The position numbers were made by a program, and so were the translations under genes. Below the pieces are notes generated by a model, which was given only the letters and a program-made list of their open reading frames with translations, was not told the DNA's origin and did no database searches. Shown here in pieces: positions 8,175 to 17,901 of a stretch of DNA of 64,000 nucleotides. The stretch covers positions 871,556-935,555 of the forward strand of contig CP129486.1 in assembly GCA_030584005.1 (NCBI GenBank), given 5' to 3'. The DNA comes from Bdellovibrionota bacterium (lineage in GTDB: Bacteria; Bdellovibrionota_C; UBA2361; JAFLCA01). Each line of letters opens with the position of its first letter. Position 1 is the first letter of the stretch.

Positions 8175-9602
8175 GTGCTAGCAATGGGGCTAATGACCCT
8201 CCGGCACTTCCATCCCAGGCGCGAGCATGGCGCTTCCTTCGTTGAGGCGGCACTCGCTCTCCCCATCTTTATACTCGTAATCCTACTGCTGATTGACTTT
8301 GGCCGGTACTTTTTCACCTATATTGTACTGCACTACGCAGCGCAGGAGGCAGCGGACTACGCGACCAAGATAGAAATAGAGTCGGACATCTCTGCGGCAG
8401 GCTGTCCAGGGAGTACGGGAGAGCCTTGCGAGGATGCCGTACGGTATAGGAATCGCGCCCTGAGCATCATCGATAGAGCGGTTTCCAGAGCGTCGCTGGT
8501 AGCTTCGACGGCGAGCTCCAGCGCCGCCGAACTTCAGCGTTTTCGCCTGTACGATCCGGCAACCTATGCCTCGGGGCAAAATGCCATAACTCCTGGAATC
8601 GCGGCGATTGAAGGTTTTGCCGCATTTTTGAGACCCGGTGAGAGGGCACAGCGGATTGATGCGGGTGGCAATCCGACTGGCGAGGTCGATCATCCAGGTC
8701 GAGAGTTTGGCGAAGGGAAGTATCTTGGGTGGCCGCATGAAGGTCAAAGTTGGGCCGCGCTCCTTGAATCTATTCCGATAGAAACCCGACTGGAAGTGCT
8801 GCTTGACCCCGTCACTCCCCTGCTGCCCGACTTTCGAATTACGGCTCGTCAATATGCCTATAAGAAAACGAGAGCATTTGGGGTGGCCGTACCGCAGATA
8901 CTAGAACCAACCTCAACTCCGGTTCCCTCTTCAACTAACACAGCTGCGCCTACTAATACTCCACGACCTACAGAAACCAGCACGGCTACGGCTACGGGCA
9001 CCAATACCGCAACTCACACTGCAACCCGCACTGCCACAAACACGCGGACCTCCACGCCGACCAATTGCCCGACCAATGTCTGCACCCCCACTCCCACCCG
9101 AACGGCAACCAATACTCGAACTGCCACAGGCACTGCGACCCACACCCGAACTGCTACTGCCACTTCTACAGCGACGCCGACCTGTAATATCAACAACTGC
9201 GCTGGCCCGGTGAACGAGGCGAACTGTTCGCTCTGTGTTTCCACAGGATGTGGCTGCGCGGGAGGAGCGGTTGGATTTCTGAGTAGCTGCGTGGATGCGT
9301 GCGATCAAGATCAGTGGATGGGTCCTGATGGCTGCGACAAATGCGTTGACGCCTTTGAAATGGTAGGATGCTACACCTGCCCATCGCCAACACCGACAGT
9401 GACTCCCACCCGAACCGCGACCTTTACCCATACAGCAACGCCATCTCCGACTCCCACCACGGTCGATCCATGCACCCAACCTCCCTGTGACGGCAATTAC
9501 GGCCCTGGGGAATGCGTGGTGGGCGCGCCAGGCAACGTTTGTGCGCAGTGCGGCGGTTGTCCGGGTTGTGCCTGTACAGGCGGGTTGCCAGGGCCCGGTT
9601 AG
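8175..9602 (+). CDS. TadE-like protein with Thr/Pro-rich stalk and cysteine-rich tail
   Basis: A 475-residue protein. Residues 18-45 ([20 protein letters not shown]) form the TadE-like anchor with the conserved glutamate. A globular part follows to about residue 240. Residues 243-335 are a Thr/Pro/Ala/Asn low-complexity stalk, and a second stretch lies at about 402-431. Between and after these are cysteine-rich blocks ([27 protein letters not shown]). The order suggests an anchored surface protein that projects a disulfide-rich head on glycosylatable stalks. The start is uncertain: GTG at 8175, ATG at 8184 or ATG at 8193. It lies between the Flp-like pilin and the TadG-like gene, so the three probably act together. 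Confidence 0.68.
   Translation: MLAMGLMTLRHFHPRREHGASFVEAALALPIFILVILLLIDFGRYFFTYIVLHYAAQEAADYATKIEIESDISAAGCPGSTGEPCEDAVRYRNRALSIIDRAVSRASLVASTASSSAAELQRFRLYDPATYASGQNAITPGIAAIEGFAAFLRPGERAQRIDAGGNPTGEVDHPGREFGEGKYLGWPHEGQSWAALLESIPIETRLEVLLDPVTPLLPDFRITARQYAYKKTRAFGVAVPQILEPTSTPVPSSTNTAAPTNTPRPTETSTATATGTNTATHTATRTATNTRTSTPTNCPTNVCTPTPTRTATNTRTATGTATHTRTATATSTATPTCNINNCAGPVNEANCSLCVSTGCGCAGGAVGFLSSCVDACDQDQWMGPDGCDKCVDAFEMVGCYTCPSPTPTVTPTRTATFTHTATPSPTPTTVDPCTQPPCDGNYGPGECVVGAPGNVCAQCGGCPGCACTGGLPGPG
8926..9183 (+). repeat. Thr/Pro-rich low-complexity coding repeat
   Basis: Short units built from ACT/ACC/ACG with Ala, Asn, Arg or His codons (for example ACTGCCACAAACACGCGG) encode Thr-Ala-Thr-Asn-Thr-Arg-type repeats in the TadE-like protein. 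The region is degenerate in DNA and more regular in protein, typical of mucin-like stalks. Confidence 0.7.
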
Positions 9603-9678
9603 AGATCTGTACCGGTGCAGTGGGCGATTTCTAAAGAATATTCCTAGATCAACCGATACACATGTGCACTCTACCCCC

Positions 9679-12066
9679 ATGATGACGATATCGCGTACCC
9701 CGCAACGTGGAATGATCCTAGTACTCGCTGCAGCCTTTGCGGTGGTGCTTACCGCCTTTTGCGCATTGGTTCTTGGAATGGGATTTGTTGCCGCGCACCA
9801 TTCCACTGTGCAGGGAATCTCTAATCTCGCAGCGCTTGGCGCAATTGAACAGTACACGCGCTCAGAAGAGTCGACTGAAGCGGGGAAACGCAACGAAGCG
9901 ATCCGTAGAGCCGAGGACATTCTGCGGGCAAACGCAATCCCCGGACTTAGCCGGCCGCTGGGGCAGGTTGGTGAACTTGGCTCTTTTAGTGTTGGTGAGA
10001 GTGAAGCCGTGGGCGCGGGGGGCAAGGTGACCTTTGGCAAGTGGCTTAAGCCGATAGAAGATGCCACCGAGAGGAACGCGGCCATCAGCTCCTGCACAGC
10101 CGCTGCTCAGCAACACTGCGCGGAGATGATGGACGAGAGCAAGCCCTGTTTCTGTACACTCGCAGCCACTAACAACTCAGAGCGTGCCAGTGCGGTGCGC
10201 CTGCAGATCGAAACACCGTCAGACAATCAGTTCATGGGGTTTTTTACCCAAGTGCTCGGTGTCACCTCGGTAGGGGTTGCGATTCGCGCCACTGCTGCCG
10301 TCGTAGAGCGTTGCGTTGGACTTCTGATGGACGTCTCACGGTCAGCCGTTGGAGAAACACACCCGGTCATAGAGAGCGCGGATGAGCCATTCTGGCGGGA
10401 GTGGCATCCTGGCTATCCTACGCCCCCTAACACCGATCCATTTCCACTGATGTGGTTCCGAGAGTTCCGTGATGTGGATGAAAACGGAATTTCGGACTTC
10501 GGGGCACCGGACGTCCACAATTTAGGACTTTGGGCGTTGAGGCGGCAGGACCTGTATCACGACGGGGTCACTCCGCCTAATTGCAAGGCCTGGGACACCT
10601 ACGATCCGGAGGGAGAACAACAGCTGCTGGCAGGCCCCGTGTATTTCTGCCATTTGGACAGCAACCTTGATATGCCGGACATGCTAGGGGAGCCGGTCGA
10701 CACAAGCAGAGCTGATGCCACGGGGGCCGAGGCCATAGCCGCAAAAGCTGGAGGGGCGCACTACCGGTCGGATTACGGCTTCGTGAATGGCTCGGAACCG
10801 CGCATGCACTCCTCTCCCTTTGGCAGGGTCACCGTCGACCTTTACACACGCCCCGAACCGATGACTACTTTCTTCCTGGGATTCAATGCAGGATTGCGGC
10901 TCCTTATGGAGAAGGCTTCGGCAGCGGATCAAGCTTATATTTGGCCCTTTACCGGCCTTGTGAATCTTCCTGTTCCGGACAGCGAAGACATAATACTGCG
11001 CGCCTTTCCCGAACCGCCTGAGTACCTGAGTAAGAATCTGGGTTTCATGCTCCATCTGACAAACTTGGAGAACATTGGACGTGTCGACGAAGAGGGGAAC
11101 CTGGTCGAACAACCGGAAACCCCCAACGCCGTGTCGCGTGGATGGATTCCGCTTGTCATTTCCGACGCGCAGGGACTGTACTCCGGAACGAATCTGTATG
11201 GCGCTCTTTGGGAAGCTGCTCAGATGATGGGGGAACAGTGCCCCGATGGCTCAAGAAAGGTGGTAGTTATCGCCACCGATGGCATGCCGTCGTGCTGGAA
11301 GGATGGGGCCACGCCTGGGATGACTCCGGAGGAAGAGGTCAATTGCATCTCCGGATTAGGGGGATACTTTGCTCCCAATCGAGAGGCGCAGGTTCAGGCG
11401 GCCTTGGACGCGCTGCGCGAGCGCCAGATATTGGTCAGTGTCATGTTTGCCGGCAATACCGTGCGGCCTAATTATCGCAATGTAAAATCCGATCCGAGCT
11501 GTGACACCAATCAGGAGAGCGAAAGCTGTTTCCTCGATGCATCAATTTATAATGGGATCGCACCTTGCACGAGCTTTTACAGTGAACCGGCGGATGAAGA
11601 TCTGTTTGATTGCGTCAGCTACTACCTGGAAAATGGAGCGGTAAAGGCCTCGACCAGCTCGGAAGAGGACCAGCTGGTTTTTAACAACCTGGGAGTACCC
11701 GGATTCTCCTTTGGACATCCGATATATGCGATGGCCGATCTTGCCTATCAGACAGGGGGCTACTTTTGTAACCTCTTAAGCGAGGAAGGGGCAGATGTGG
11801 ATGACTATATCGATCATGACAATGATACAGAGGGTAACTGCATAGCTGAATTCCCCTGTTGTAAAACTGCACTGGTGGGAGGGGTGTGTCCTCCGGAGAG
11901 CGTGGTAGCGAATTGCACTCCCTGTCGCCTGAGAAATTCGGAGCGCACTGAAGGTGCTACAGAGACCCGGCCGGACCAGTATCTTTCGCGAGCCGCTCAG
12001 GCGGCCATCTGTGTGGAGAAGTCGGTTGGCGACAACCCATTCATCGTGATTGAAGAAGAATCATGA
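9679..12066 (+). CDS. TadG-like protein with von Willebrand A (VWA) fold
   Basis: From the ATG at 9679 the protein has 795 residues. It starts RTPQRGMILVLAAAFAVVLT, a TadG/Flp-pilus-like N-terminal anchor with an invariant-type glycine, followed by ALGAIEQYT, typical of TadG. A metal-site motif DVSRS (residues 218-222) after a hydrophobic strand and an ATDG at about 532-535 mark a VWA domain with a large insertion between them. Cysteine-rich segments (CFCTLAAT, CPPESVVANCTPC) suggest disulfides outside the cell. VWA-TadG proteins in Tad systems act in adhesion or assembly. The frame stays open 190 bases upstream inside the previous gene, but that part lacks the anchor pattern. Gap to the TadE-like gene is 76 bases. 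Confidence 0.72.
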   Translation: MMTISRTPQRGMILVLAAAFAVVLTAFCALVLGMGFVAAHHSTVQGISNLAALGAIEQYTRSEESTEAGKRNEAIRRAEDILRANAIPGLSRPLGQVGELGSFSVGESEAVGAGGKVTFGKWLKPIEDATERNAAISSCTAAAQQHCAEMMDESKPCFCTLAATNNSERASAVRLQIETPSDNQFMGFFTQVLGVTSVGVAIRATAAVVERCVGLLMDVSRSAVGETHPVIESADEPFWREWHPGYPTPPNTDPFPLMWFREFRDVDENGISDFGAPDVHNLGLWALRRQDLYHDGVTPPNCKAWDTYDPEGEQQLLAGPVYFCHLDSNLDMPDMLGEPVDTSRADATGAEAIAAKAGGAHYRSDYGFVNGSEPRMHSSPFGRVTVDLYTRPEPMTTFFLGFNAGLRLLMEKASAADQAYIWPFTGLVNLPVPDSEDIILRAFPEPPEYLSKNLGFMLHLTNLENIGRVDEEGNLVEQPETPNAVSRGWIPLVISDAQGLYSGTNLYGALWEAAQMMGEQCPDGSRKVVVIATDGMPSCWKDGATPGMTPEEEVNCISGLGGYFAPNREAQVQAALDALRERQILVSVMFAGNTVRPNYRNVKSDPSCDTNQESESCFLDASIYNGIAPCTSFYSEPADEDLFDCVSYYLENGAVKASTSSEEDQLVFNNLGVPGFSFGHPIYAMADLAYQTGGYFCNLLSEEGADVDDYIDHDNDTEGNCIAEFPCCKTALVGGVCPPESVVANCTPCRLRNSERTEGATETRPDQYLSRAAQAAICVEKSVGDNPFIVIEEES

Positions 12067-12131
12067 TTGCGAGGCTGCTATTTTGCCAGCCAATCAGAGC
12101 CCAAACCAAGCTGGCGCCAATTATCTAACAG

Positions 12132-13514
12132 CTACTTTTTCTTCTTCCGAATGGCCCAACCCTTTTTCTCGATCTGCTGAGCTCTGGCAACCGCAAGGCT
12201 TCCCGCCTCTACATCTTTGGTAATGACTGAGCCGGCGCCGATAAAGGCGCCCTTGCCGATCGATACAGGAGCCACCAGTGCGGAGTTGCTGCCGATAAAA
12301 ACGGAATCGCCTATTTCAGTGCGTGATTTCTTCACCCCATCATAGTTACAGGTAATGGTCCCTGCGCCTATGTTCGCATCTGTGCCAACAGTGCAGTCGC
12401 CTAAATAGGTAAGGTGCGAGGCCTTGGCACCTTCTCCTAGGACTGCATTCTTTGTTTCAACGAAATTTCCAATCTTTGCATGCGAGCCCAGTTTCGTGTC
12501 GGCGCGCAGGTGCGCAAAAGGTCCCACAGCGGCATGAGGCCCGATACTCGCTCCCGTAGCACGGGTGCCCCACTTGATCACCGCCCCCTGTTCAACGACG
12601 CAGTCGGTAAGACAGACGGCGCCCTCAATCGTTACTCCGTCACCGATAATTGTGGCGCCTTCCAAGTGGACGAACGGGCCGATCACACATCCCCTGCCCA
12701 GGCGGACCTTTGGCGATATGATTAGAGAAGCTGGATCGCGCACTGTAACGTCCTGCTCAAGCAGGAACTGTACGCGGCGATCGCGTAAGATGCGCTCGAC
12801 TGTTATTAGATCTTGCCAGGTATTCACCCCCTGAAACTCAAGCGGGTCCGCAGCCACCAAGGTCGAGCGATTCTGGCCCTCTCGTGCTGCTATCTCGACC
12901 AGGTCGGTAAGATAGAATTCCTTCTGGGCATTGTGCGGCCGTATGGAGGTGATGGCAGGCGCTAGGAAGGCGGAATCAACCATGTAATACGCCGGATTAC
13001 GCTCTATGCCGAGAAGCTGCTGCGGGGAACAATCTTTAGCCTCAATGATGCGAGTTATCTGGCCGTGCTCATCACGCACGATCCGCCCGTAATCGTGGAA
13101 AAGCGTTGTCTGGACCGTAATCAGGGAAATCGTGGCCTTCTCACGTTGGTGAAGCTCCCTTAGCGCCTGCAGAGAGGAGGCTCTGACGAGAGGCATGTCT
13201 GCGTACAGAATCAACACGTCACCACTGAACGCTTCTAAAGCGGGAAGCGCTGCGCGAACAGCATCTCCGGTTCCTCGTTGCTGCTCCTGGAAGGCGAAGG
13301 TGACCTGAGGCGAAACGCTTCGCGCGAGCGCTTCGACTTCTTGGCGGCAATGACCAGTCACAACTATTACCTTCTCCGGGGATAATGAGAGTGCGGTCTT
13401 AAGACAGAGTTCAAGCAAGGGCCCCTGGGAGGTCTGCAGGAGTGCCTTGGAGTGATTCCCGCCTAAGCGGGTACCCTTGCCTGCTGCCAAAATGATAATT
13501 GCGAGTGGTTCCAT
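12132..13514 (-). CDS. glmU: Bifunctional UDP-GlcNAc pyrophosphorylase / GlcN-1-P acetyltransferase
   Basis: The 460-residue protein has the two-domain GlmU layout. The N-terminal nucleotidyltransferase starts IIILAAGKGTRLGG and has YADMPLV and the GVNTWQDL motif. The C-terminal left-handed beta-helix has regular hexapeptide repeats (IGDGVTIEGAV, VGTDANIGAG) and the NYDGVKKS motif near the acetyl-CoA site. Length fits the family (about 450-460). It makes UDP-GlcNAc for peptidoglycan and LPS in the cytoplasm. It is convergent with the TadG-like gene (65-base gap) and divergent from the MXAN_5187-like gene (93-base gap). The lysine-rich end KKKK is unusual but harmless. Confidence 0.95.
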   Translation of the reverse strand: MEPLAIIILAAGKGTRLGGNHSKALLQTSQGPLLELCLKTALSLSPEKVIVVTGHCRQEVEALARSVSPQVTFAFQEQQRGTGDAVRAALPALEAFSGDVLILYADMPLVRASSLQALRELHQREKATISLITVQTTLFHDYGRIVRDEHGQITRIIEAKDCSPQQLLGIERNPAYYMVDSAFLAPAITSIRPHNAQKEFYLTDLVEIAAREGQNRSTLVAADPLEFQGVNTWQDLITVERILRDRRVQFLLEQDVTVRDPASLIISPKVRLGRGCVIGPFVHLEGATIIGDGVTIEGAVCLTDCVVEQGAVIKWGTRATGASIGPHAAVGPFAHLRADTKLGSHAKIGNFVETKNAVLGEGAKASHLTYLGDCTVGTDANIGAGTITCNYDGVKKSRTEIGDSVFIGSNSALVAPVSIGKGAFIGAGSVITKDVEAGSLAVARAQQIEKKGWAIRKKKK

Positions 13515-13607
13515 GACTTAAGAATAAAATCTACGAATAACTATTAATCTTATTGGATGACCTTACGATAGTACATCAGTGGGAGGGGGTCACCAGTACT
13601 CATTACA

Positions 13608-14252
13608 ATGAAGCCCGAGAATGACGATAGGCAGGCCAAACTGCAGGAGCTCCTTGATCGCTCTGACGTCCGTTCCATGGACCAGCGGTTGGAGACCCGC
13701 CTCAATTTGCGGGCTGAGCTTGAGCTGCTAGAGGAACAGCTTAACGAATTAAAAACCCAGTTCGAGCTGTATTTTACAGGAATCGCCGCACTTCCACCGG
13801 ACAAACTGCATGACACGGTAAAGAGGCAAATTCGGCTTCTCAATAGCGCTCCTTTCAAAAGCTCGGAGATGGGGTTTCGCTTGAGAACCCTCAAGAATCG
13901 CTATCAGAGCTTCCATACGTACTTTCAAAGGGTCATGCGTGAAAAAGAGGCCGGAGTTTACGTAAAGGATGTCTTTAAGGCTCAGGTTCGAGAGCAGGCG
14001 GAAAGAGAAGAGCAGTTTGCCCAAACGGCCGGGGGGGCGGCTGAACGAGGGCTCAAAGATCTCTTTCAAAGCTACCGAGAGGCCCTTAAGCGTGAAACGG
14101 GCAGGGAATTGGATCTGGACTTCGATAAGTTCAAGAAGAATTTGATTAAGCGAGCAAAGGAAACAAAGGAAAAGACCGGGGCTAAAAAGTTGACCTTCAA
14201 GGTGATAGTGCGGGACGGCAAGGTAATTGTGCAGGCAAACCCTGTCAATTAG
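13608..14252 (+). CDS. MXAN_5187-like C-terminal-domain protein
   Basis: A 214-residue soluble protein. The first part (about 25-130) is helical and coiled-coil-like (LRAELELLEEQLNELKTQFE) with YFTGI and a FR.R..NRY pattern. The last part reads LFQSYREALKRETGR, then FKVIVRDGKVIVQANPV, which resembles the conserved end of proteins named after Myxococcus xanthus MXAN_5187, as I recall them. These are found mainly in deltaproteobacterial groups and have no firm function. No membrane segment or signal is seen. The ATG at 13608 is the first in the frame. It is alone, with a hairpin soon after the stop (14268-14299). Confidence 0.55.
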   Translation: MKPENDDRQAKLQELLDRSDVRSMDQRLETRLNLRAELELLEEQLNELKTQFELYFTGIAALPPDKLHDTVKRQIRLLNSAPFKSSEMGFRLRTLKNRYQSFHTYFQRVMREKEAGVYVKDVFKAQVREQAEREEQFAQTAGGAAERGLKDLFQSYREALKRETGRELDLDFDKFKKNLIKRAKETKEKTGAKKLTFKVIVRDGKVIVQANPVN

Positions 14253-14578
14253 AGCGTTTCCCTAGGAGCATGCGCCCTTCTCAGGTCCCGTGCGCATGCC
14301 AGGGACGCCCTGCTTTCGTATTCCAATACTGCGAAAAACTCTTAGCGGACTCTCCTCTTTGCGTATTTCCATCTACTCACTGCGCAAATATCAGAAAAAC
14401 ACTCAATGTAAACTCGCGCCGAGTCGATCATTCCAGGCAGAGTTCTCGCATTGAGCAATCGTGCGCAGGGGGCCACCACGTGGAGTGGTTCATGCAGTGT
14501 TCAAGTTACGGTTACCTTGCCACAAGTCAATGCATTCAGACGAGGACTCGCCGCGTGAGGTACTGGGACATTTGAAGC
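14253..14578. other. Intergenic region of 326 bases
   Basis: Apart from the hairpin at 14268-14299 I see no structure. An open frame on the plus strand covers most of it but has no recognisable content or ribosome binding site. Confidence 0.45.
14268..14299 (+). terminator. Perfect 8-bp inverted repeat after MXAN_5187-like gene
   Basis: Arms GCATGCGC (14268-14275) and GCGCATGC (14292-14299) enclose a 16-base loop, 15 bases after the stop codon. The position suits a terminator or 3' stabilising hairpin. No T-run follows, so a classical rho-independent terminator is doubtful. Confidence 0.35.
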
Positions 14579-16096
14579 ATGGCAACCGATAGTGGGTCAA
14601 CTCGGACGACCGGCGGATTCAAGGAGGCACTACAGTATGTGTCCAAGGGATGGATCCCGATCCAGACCGATACGTTTGCGGATTTCACAAAGAAACTATC
14701 CTCGGGATTGTATGACGGGGATCGTTCGCGGTTGCTTCAAGATCTAAAATCCGACATTGGGCTGTATACGTGGAGCTTCAAGCGGCTCGGAGAAATCGCA
14801 GAGCGACAGGAGAGAAGTAAGCACCCTGCAAAAATTTTAAGAAACCTGGAAAGCGCGAAGCTTCGCGATCTATTCACCCTCCCCAGTGACTTTGCACCGA
14901 CCCATAGATTGGATCAGGCCGATGCTTACCAGAAGGGGCGGTTGAGGCATGCGGCCATCAGCTGCAGCGCGTCTGAACTTCTCGCTGAGAAAACGGACTT
15001 TGACGCGGAAGTGGTGTACTCATGCGCAATGTTGCGGCAGTTCGGATTTATTGCTGCCGCATGGAACTATCCGCGGACCTTCTCCAAGGCGTTGACCTCA
15101 GTTGCATCGACCAACAACAACCTGGAGTTGGCCCTGCGCAAATACCTGGGGTTCTCTCCGACTCTGCTCGGCCTGAGCCTCACCATCGATTGGAACAGCT
15201 GCCCGAGCCTGCTGCTAGGGGTCGATTACCTGTCCCTCGAGGGGGCAGATACAAAGAAATCAGACGTTTCAAGCTGGGATGAAGAGCTCAAGTATACCGG
15301 TGAGAACATCGCTGGATTCTGTGAGGTAGGAGAGGCGCTTGCCCGTGCCTCTGACCCTAAGCACTACGCGGTGTCTGCCCGCGAGTGGGATCGCGTTGTT
15401 GGAAAGATAAACCACTACTTAGGACCAAGAGGACTACAGCTCATTTCAGAGCGCATTGCCGATAATTTCGGCAGCTCCCCGATTATTCTGGGGGAACAGA
15501 AGATCATAGAGTTCATTGCTCCGAAAGAAGGGAGCGGGCTGTCTGCGCTTGGCAAGAAACTGTTCCAGGAGAATGTGCATATAAGGAAATGCACCCCTCC
15601 AGTGCAGCAAAAGTTCACCGAAATCTACGAGCTTATCGAAGGCGGCTCGATGTCGATAGAGGCGCTCAATCGACTGGTCGGAGATGTGATCCCCGCTGCT
15701 GGCTTTCGCAGGGGCTGCATCTATATGGCTGAGGCCAACAATACAATGATGGTCCCCAAAGTACGGATTGGAGAAGCGTCCCTCGACCGCTTCAAAAGCA
15801 TGCGTTGTTCCAACGCGAGCCCATTCAGCCATCCGGTGCTCGAAGCGCTCTCCTGCAGTGTGCCGATCAAGCAGGACAATGTTCTCATGTATGGAGAACT
15901 CGTTTCGCATGTGACCGGAGTGTTCGGTACACGGGAGAAGGTCGGGGTGCTGTACCTTGAACTCGCAGGCGATCTCGCCAAGGAGGACAGCGTTAAGGCG
16001 CTCAACTATTTCAAAGCGGTACGCCAGTGTCTGAACGATTGTCTTAACCTGCGCGAACAGGCGGGGAATATGCCGCTTACCGTGCGCTCAAATTAG
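14579..16096 (+). CDS. HDOD-domain protein with a GAF-like C-terminus
   Basis: A 505-residue protein with no signal peptide or membrane segment. Residues about 90-330 show an HDOD-like pattern: RHAAISCSASELLAE (about 123-137), DAEVVYSCAMLRQFGFI (about 142-158) and ALRKYLGFSPTLLGLSL. HDOD domains act in bacterial signalling and lack HD-type metal residues. The C-terminal part (about 355-490) has CIYMAEANNTMMVPKVRIG and VGVLYLEL, the strand pattern of a GAF-like sensor. I could not see an output such as a diguanylate cyclase. The ATG at 14579 has a weak ribosome binding site. It probably stands alone; the next gene is 150 bases away. Confidence 0.6.
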   Translation: MATDSGSTRTTGGFKEALQYVSKGWIPIQTDTFADFTKKLSSGLYDGDRSRLLQDLKSDIGLYTWSFKRLGEIAERQERSKHPAKILRNLESAKLRDLFTLPSDFAPTHRLDQADAYQKGRLRHAAISCSASELLAEKTDFDAEVVYSCAMLRQFGFIAAAWNYPRTFSKALTSVASTNNNLELALRKYLGFSPTLLGLSLTIDWNSCPSLLLGVDYLSLEGADTKKSDVSSWDEELKYTGENIAGFCEVGEALARASDPKHYAVSAREWDRVVGKINHYLGPRGLQLISERIADNFGSSPIILGEQKIIEFIAPKEGSGLSALGKKLFQENVHIRKCTPPVQQKFTEIYELIEGGSMSIEALNRLVGDVIPAAGFRRGCIYMAEANNTMMVPKVRIGEASLDRFKSMRCSNASPFSHPVLEALSCSVPIKQDNVLMYGELVSHVTGVFGTREKVGVLYLELAGDLAKEDSVKALNYFKAVRQCLNDCLNLREQAGNMPLTVRSN

Positions 16097-16192
16097 GACA
16101 CATCCGAAGACACCATTTTTGACCGCGCTCTATAAGTTACCGCAAAGCCTGAAGGTCCTCTTGCTCTCCAATTGACCTCTGTCAAAGCGTCT

Positions 16193-16221
16193 TTGCGATC
16201 AAGCGTAGGCTAGGCTATCTT
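16193..16221 (+). promoter_or_regulatory. Possible sigma-70-type promoter for DedA gene
   Basis: TTGCGA (16193-16198) and TATCTT (16216-16221) each match the consensus at four of six bases and are 17 bases apart. They lie 27 bases before the preferred DedA start. No other promoter in the gap looks better. The call is tentative. Confidence 0.3.
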
Positions 16222-16247
16222 CATCGGGTTTCATTCCGGTGAGGCCT

Positions 16248-16895
16248 ATGGAGTACATAACTCAGCTAATTGACCTGTTCGTACATCTCGATAAACACCT
16301 GCATGAACTAGCCAGCCAGTATGGCATTTGGGCCACTGTGTTACTGATAGTAATAGTATTTTGTGAAACGGGATTGGTCGTTACCCCGTTCCTCCCCGGT
16401 GACTCCTTGCTGTTTGCCGCGGGGGCGCTCGCCGCAAGCGGTTTCTTCGAGGTAGAGGTGCTCTTAGTTACGCTATTTGTCGCCGCCGTGCTGGGTGACG
16501 GGGTTAATTATCATATTGGAAAGTACATAGGACCACGGGTGTTCCAGCGCGACAGCCGCTGGATTAAGCGCAAGTACCTGGAGCGCACACAGCGATTTTA
16601 CGAGAAGTACGGCGGAAAGACGATCATAATTGCGCGCTTTGTTCCGATCGTCAGAACCTTCGCTCCCTTTCTTGCCGGAGTGGGCACCATGCACTACAGC
16701 CGCTTTCTCGCTTACAACATCGTGGGAGCATTCCTATGGGTTTTTGGATTTATTCTCGCCGGATACTTCTTCGGCAACATTCCAGTCGTCAAGAATAACT
16801 TTTCTCTAGTTATTCTCGGCATCATCATCGTGTCGATACTGCCGGCCGTGTTTGAAGTGCTTCGTGCGCACAAAGAAGATCGAGCGATGGTATAG
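16248..16895 (+). CDS. DedA family membrane protein
   Basis: A 215-residue protein with the DedA (SNARE-associated) signature. FCETGLVVTPFLPGDSLLFA (about 42-61) is a hallmark, followed by LGDGVNYHIGKYIG and ARFVPIVRTFAPFLAG, which carries the conserved arginine motif of the family. Several membrane helices follow. DedA proteins act as lipid-carrier flippases or in membrane homeostasis in the inner membrane. The start at 16248 has GGTGAGG just upstream; the GTG at 16239 would overlap it. The gene is convergent with the aldo/keto reductase (20-base gap). Confidence 0.92.
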   Translation: MEYITQLIDLFVHLDKHLHELASQYGIWATVLLIVIVFCETGLVVTPFLPGDSLLFAAGALAASGFFEVEVLLVTLFVAAVLGDGVNYHIGKYIGPRVFQRDSRWIKRKYLERTQRFYEKYGGKTIIIARFVPIVRTFAPFLAGVGTMHYSRFLAYNIVGAFLWVFGFILAGYFFGNIPVVKNNFSLVILGIIIVSILPAVFEVLRAHKEDRAMV

Positions 16896-16915
16896 GAGCG
16901 CCCGCACTGACCGTG

Positions 16916-17863
16916 CTACGCTTTCGAATGCCAGCCCCATAGAGAGTCATGCGCGGGCCAATCGCGAGCGAAAGAGTCAGAGCTCGCGCTAAGCGCCTGC
17001 AGCTCCGGTGGAGAGAGCCGAATTTCAAGGGCAGCCATAAGTTCGGTCAGTTGAGCCGGTTCAGATGTGCCGAGGAGTACGCTGCTGATGCCCGGTTGTG
17101 AGAGAATCCAGGCTATCGCAACCTGTGCGGGAGTAGCGCCGTGATCGGCAGCGGTTGCCCGTAGCACTGAAAGCACCTGATTTCTCTGCTCTGCGAATTG
17201 CGGCTGAAAGAGCCGGTTGCGTTTCCTAGAATCCGTCCAAACACGCGACTCCGCATACCTTCCCGAGAGCAATCCTTGACAGAGAGGAGAGTAGCAGAGA
17301 ACGCCGATGGAGTGGGCAATGCAACGAGGGAGCACATCCCGTTCTATCGAGCGCCAGAGCAGGTTGTAACAGGGCTGCAGAACATCGATCCGTTCTGGAT
17401 TCTGCAGTTCAACCCATTCCGGTTCCATCCAGTTTGAAACGCCAATAGCGCGAATCTTTCCCTCATCGCGCAGCCTCTCAAGGCAGATCAACATCTCATC
17501 AGCCGCAAGAGACTTGGCCGGCCAATGTTGTTGGAAGATATCAACGTAATCGGTGGCTAGGTCGCGAAGAGACCGCTCAAGGCTCGCTCGTATTTTAGCG
17601 GGGGTATCCGCTGTGTGCGGAAATTTTGTAGCAATCACCACCTGCGCGCGCTTACCGGACAACACCTCTCCCAACAGACGCTCTGAAAGGCCGTTTCCGT
17701 AAGCCGGAGCCGTATCAAACAGAGTGATGCCGCTATCGAAAGCGCAGCTGACGACAGCCTTGAATAGCTGCGGTGATGACCTCTCCCATCCGTGGGCCTG
17801 CCATCCGCCCAGGGCAAGTCGTGATATCTTCAAGTTCGTTCTTCCGAGCGTTGTATAATCCAT
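16916..17863 (-). CDS. Aldo/keto reductase
   Basis: A 315-residue TIM-barrel NADPH oxidoreductase. The catalytic pattern is clear: FDTAPAYGNG with Asp and Tyr, VIATKFP with Lys and FQQHWP with His. GVSNWMEPE and the late GTSEPAQL (cofactor phosphate loop) are family marks. The substrate is unknown. The start MDYTTLGRTNLKISRLALGG is canonical. It follows the GT-C-like gene on the same strand after 38 bases and may be co-transcribed with it. It is convergent with the DedA gene. Confidence 0.93.
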   Translation of the reverse strand: MDYTTLGRTNLKISRLALGGWQAHGWERSSPQLFKAVVSCAFDSGITLFDTAPAYGNGLSERLLGEVLSGKRAQVVIATKFPHTADTPAKIRASLERSLRDLATDYVDIFQQHWPAKSLAADEMLICLERLRDEGKIRAIGVSNWMEPEWVELQNPERIDVLQPCYNLLWRSIERDVLPRCIAHSIGVLCYSPLCQGLLSGRYAESRVWTDSRKRNRLFQPQFAEQRNQVLSVLRATAADHGATPAQVAIAWILSQPGISSVLLGTSEPAQLTELMAALEIRLSPPELQALSASSDSFARDWPAHDSLWGWHSKA

Positions 17864-17901
17864 GGTCGAACTCTCTTACGATTATCGCCGGCGAAATGCT
17901 G

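Noticed and set aside
8931..10097. Long minus-strand open frame opposite the TadE-like and TadG-like genes
   Set aside because: It is the complement of low-complexity Thr/Pro and Cys coding DNA. The plus-strand genes have family features and the minus frame does not.
12085..12115. Inverted repeat GCCAGC...GCTGGC between the TadG-like gene and glmU as a terminator
   Set aside because: The loop is 19 bases and no T-run follows on either strand, so the support is too weak.
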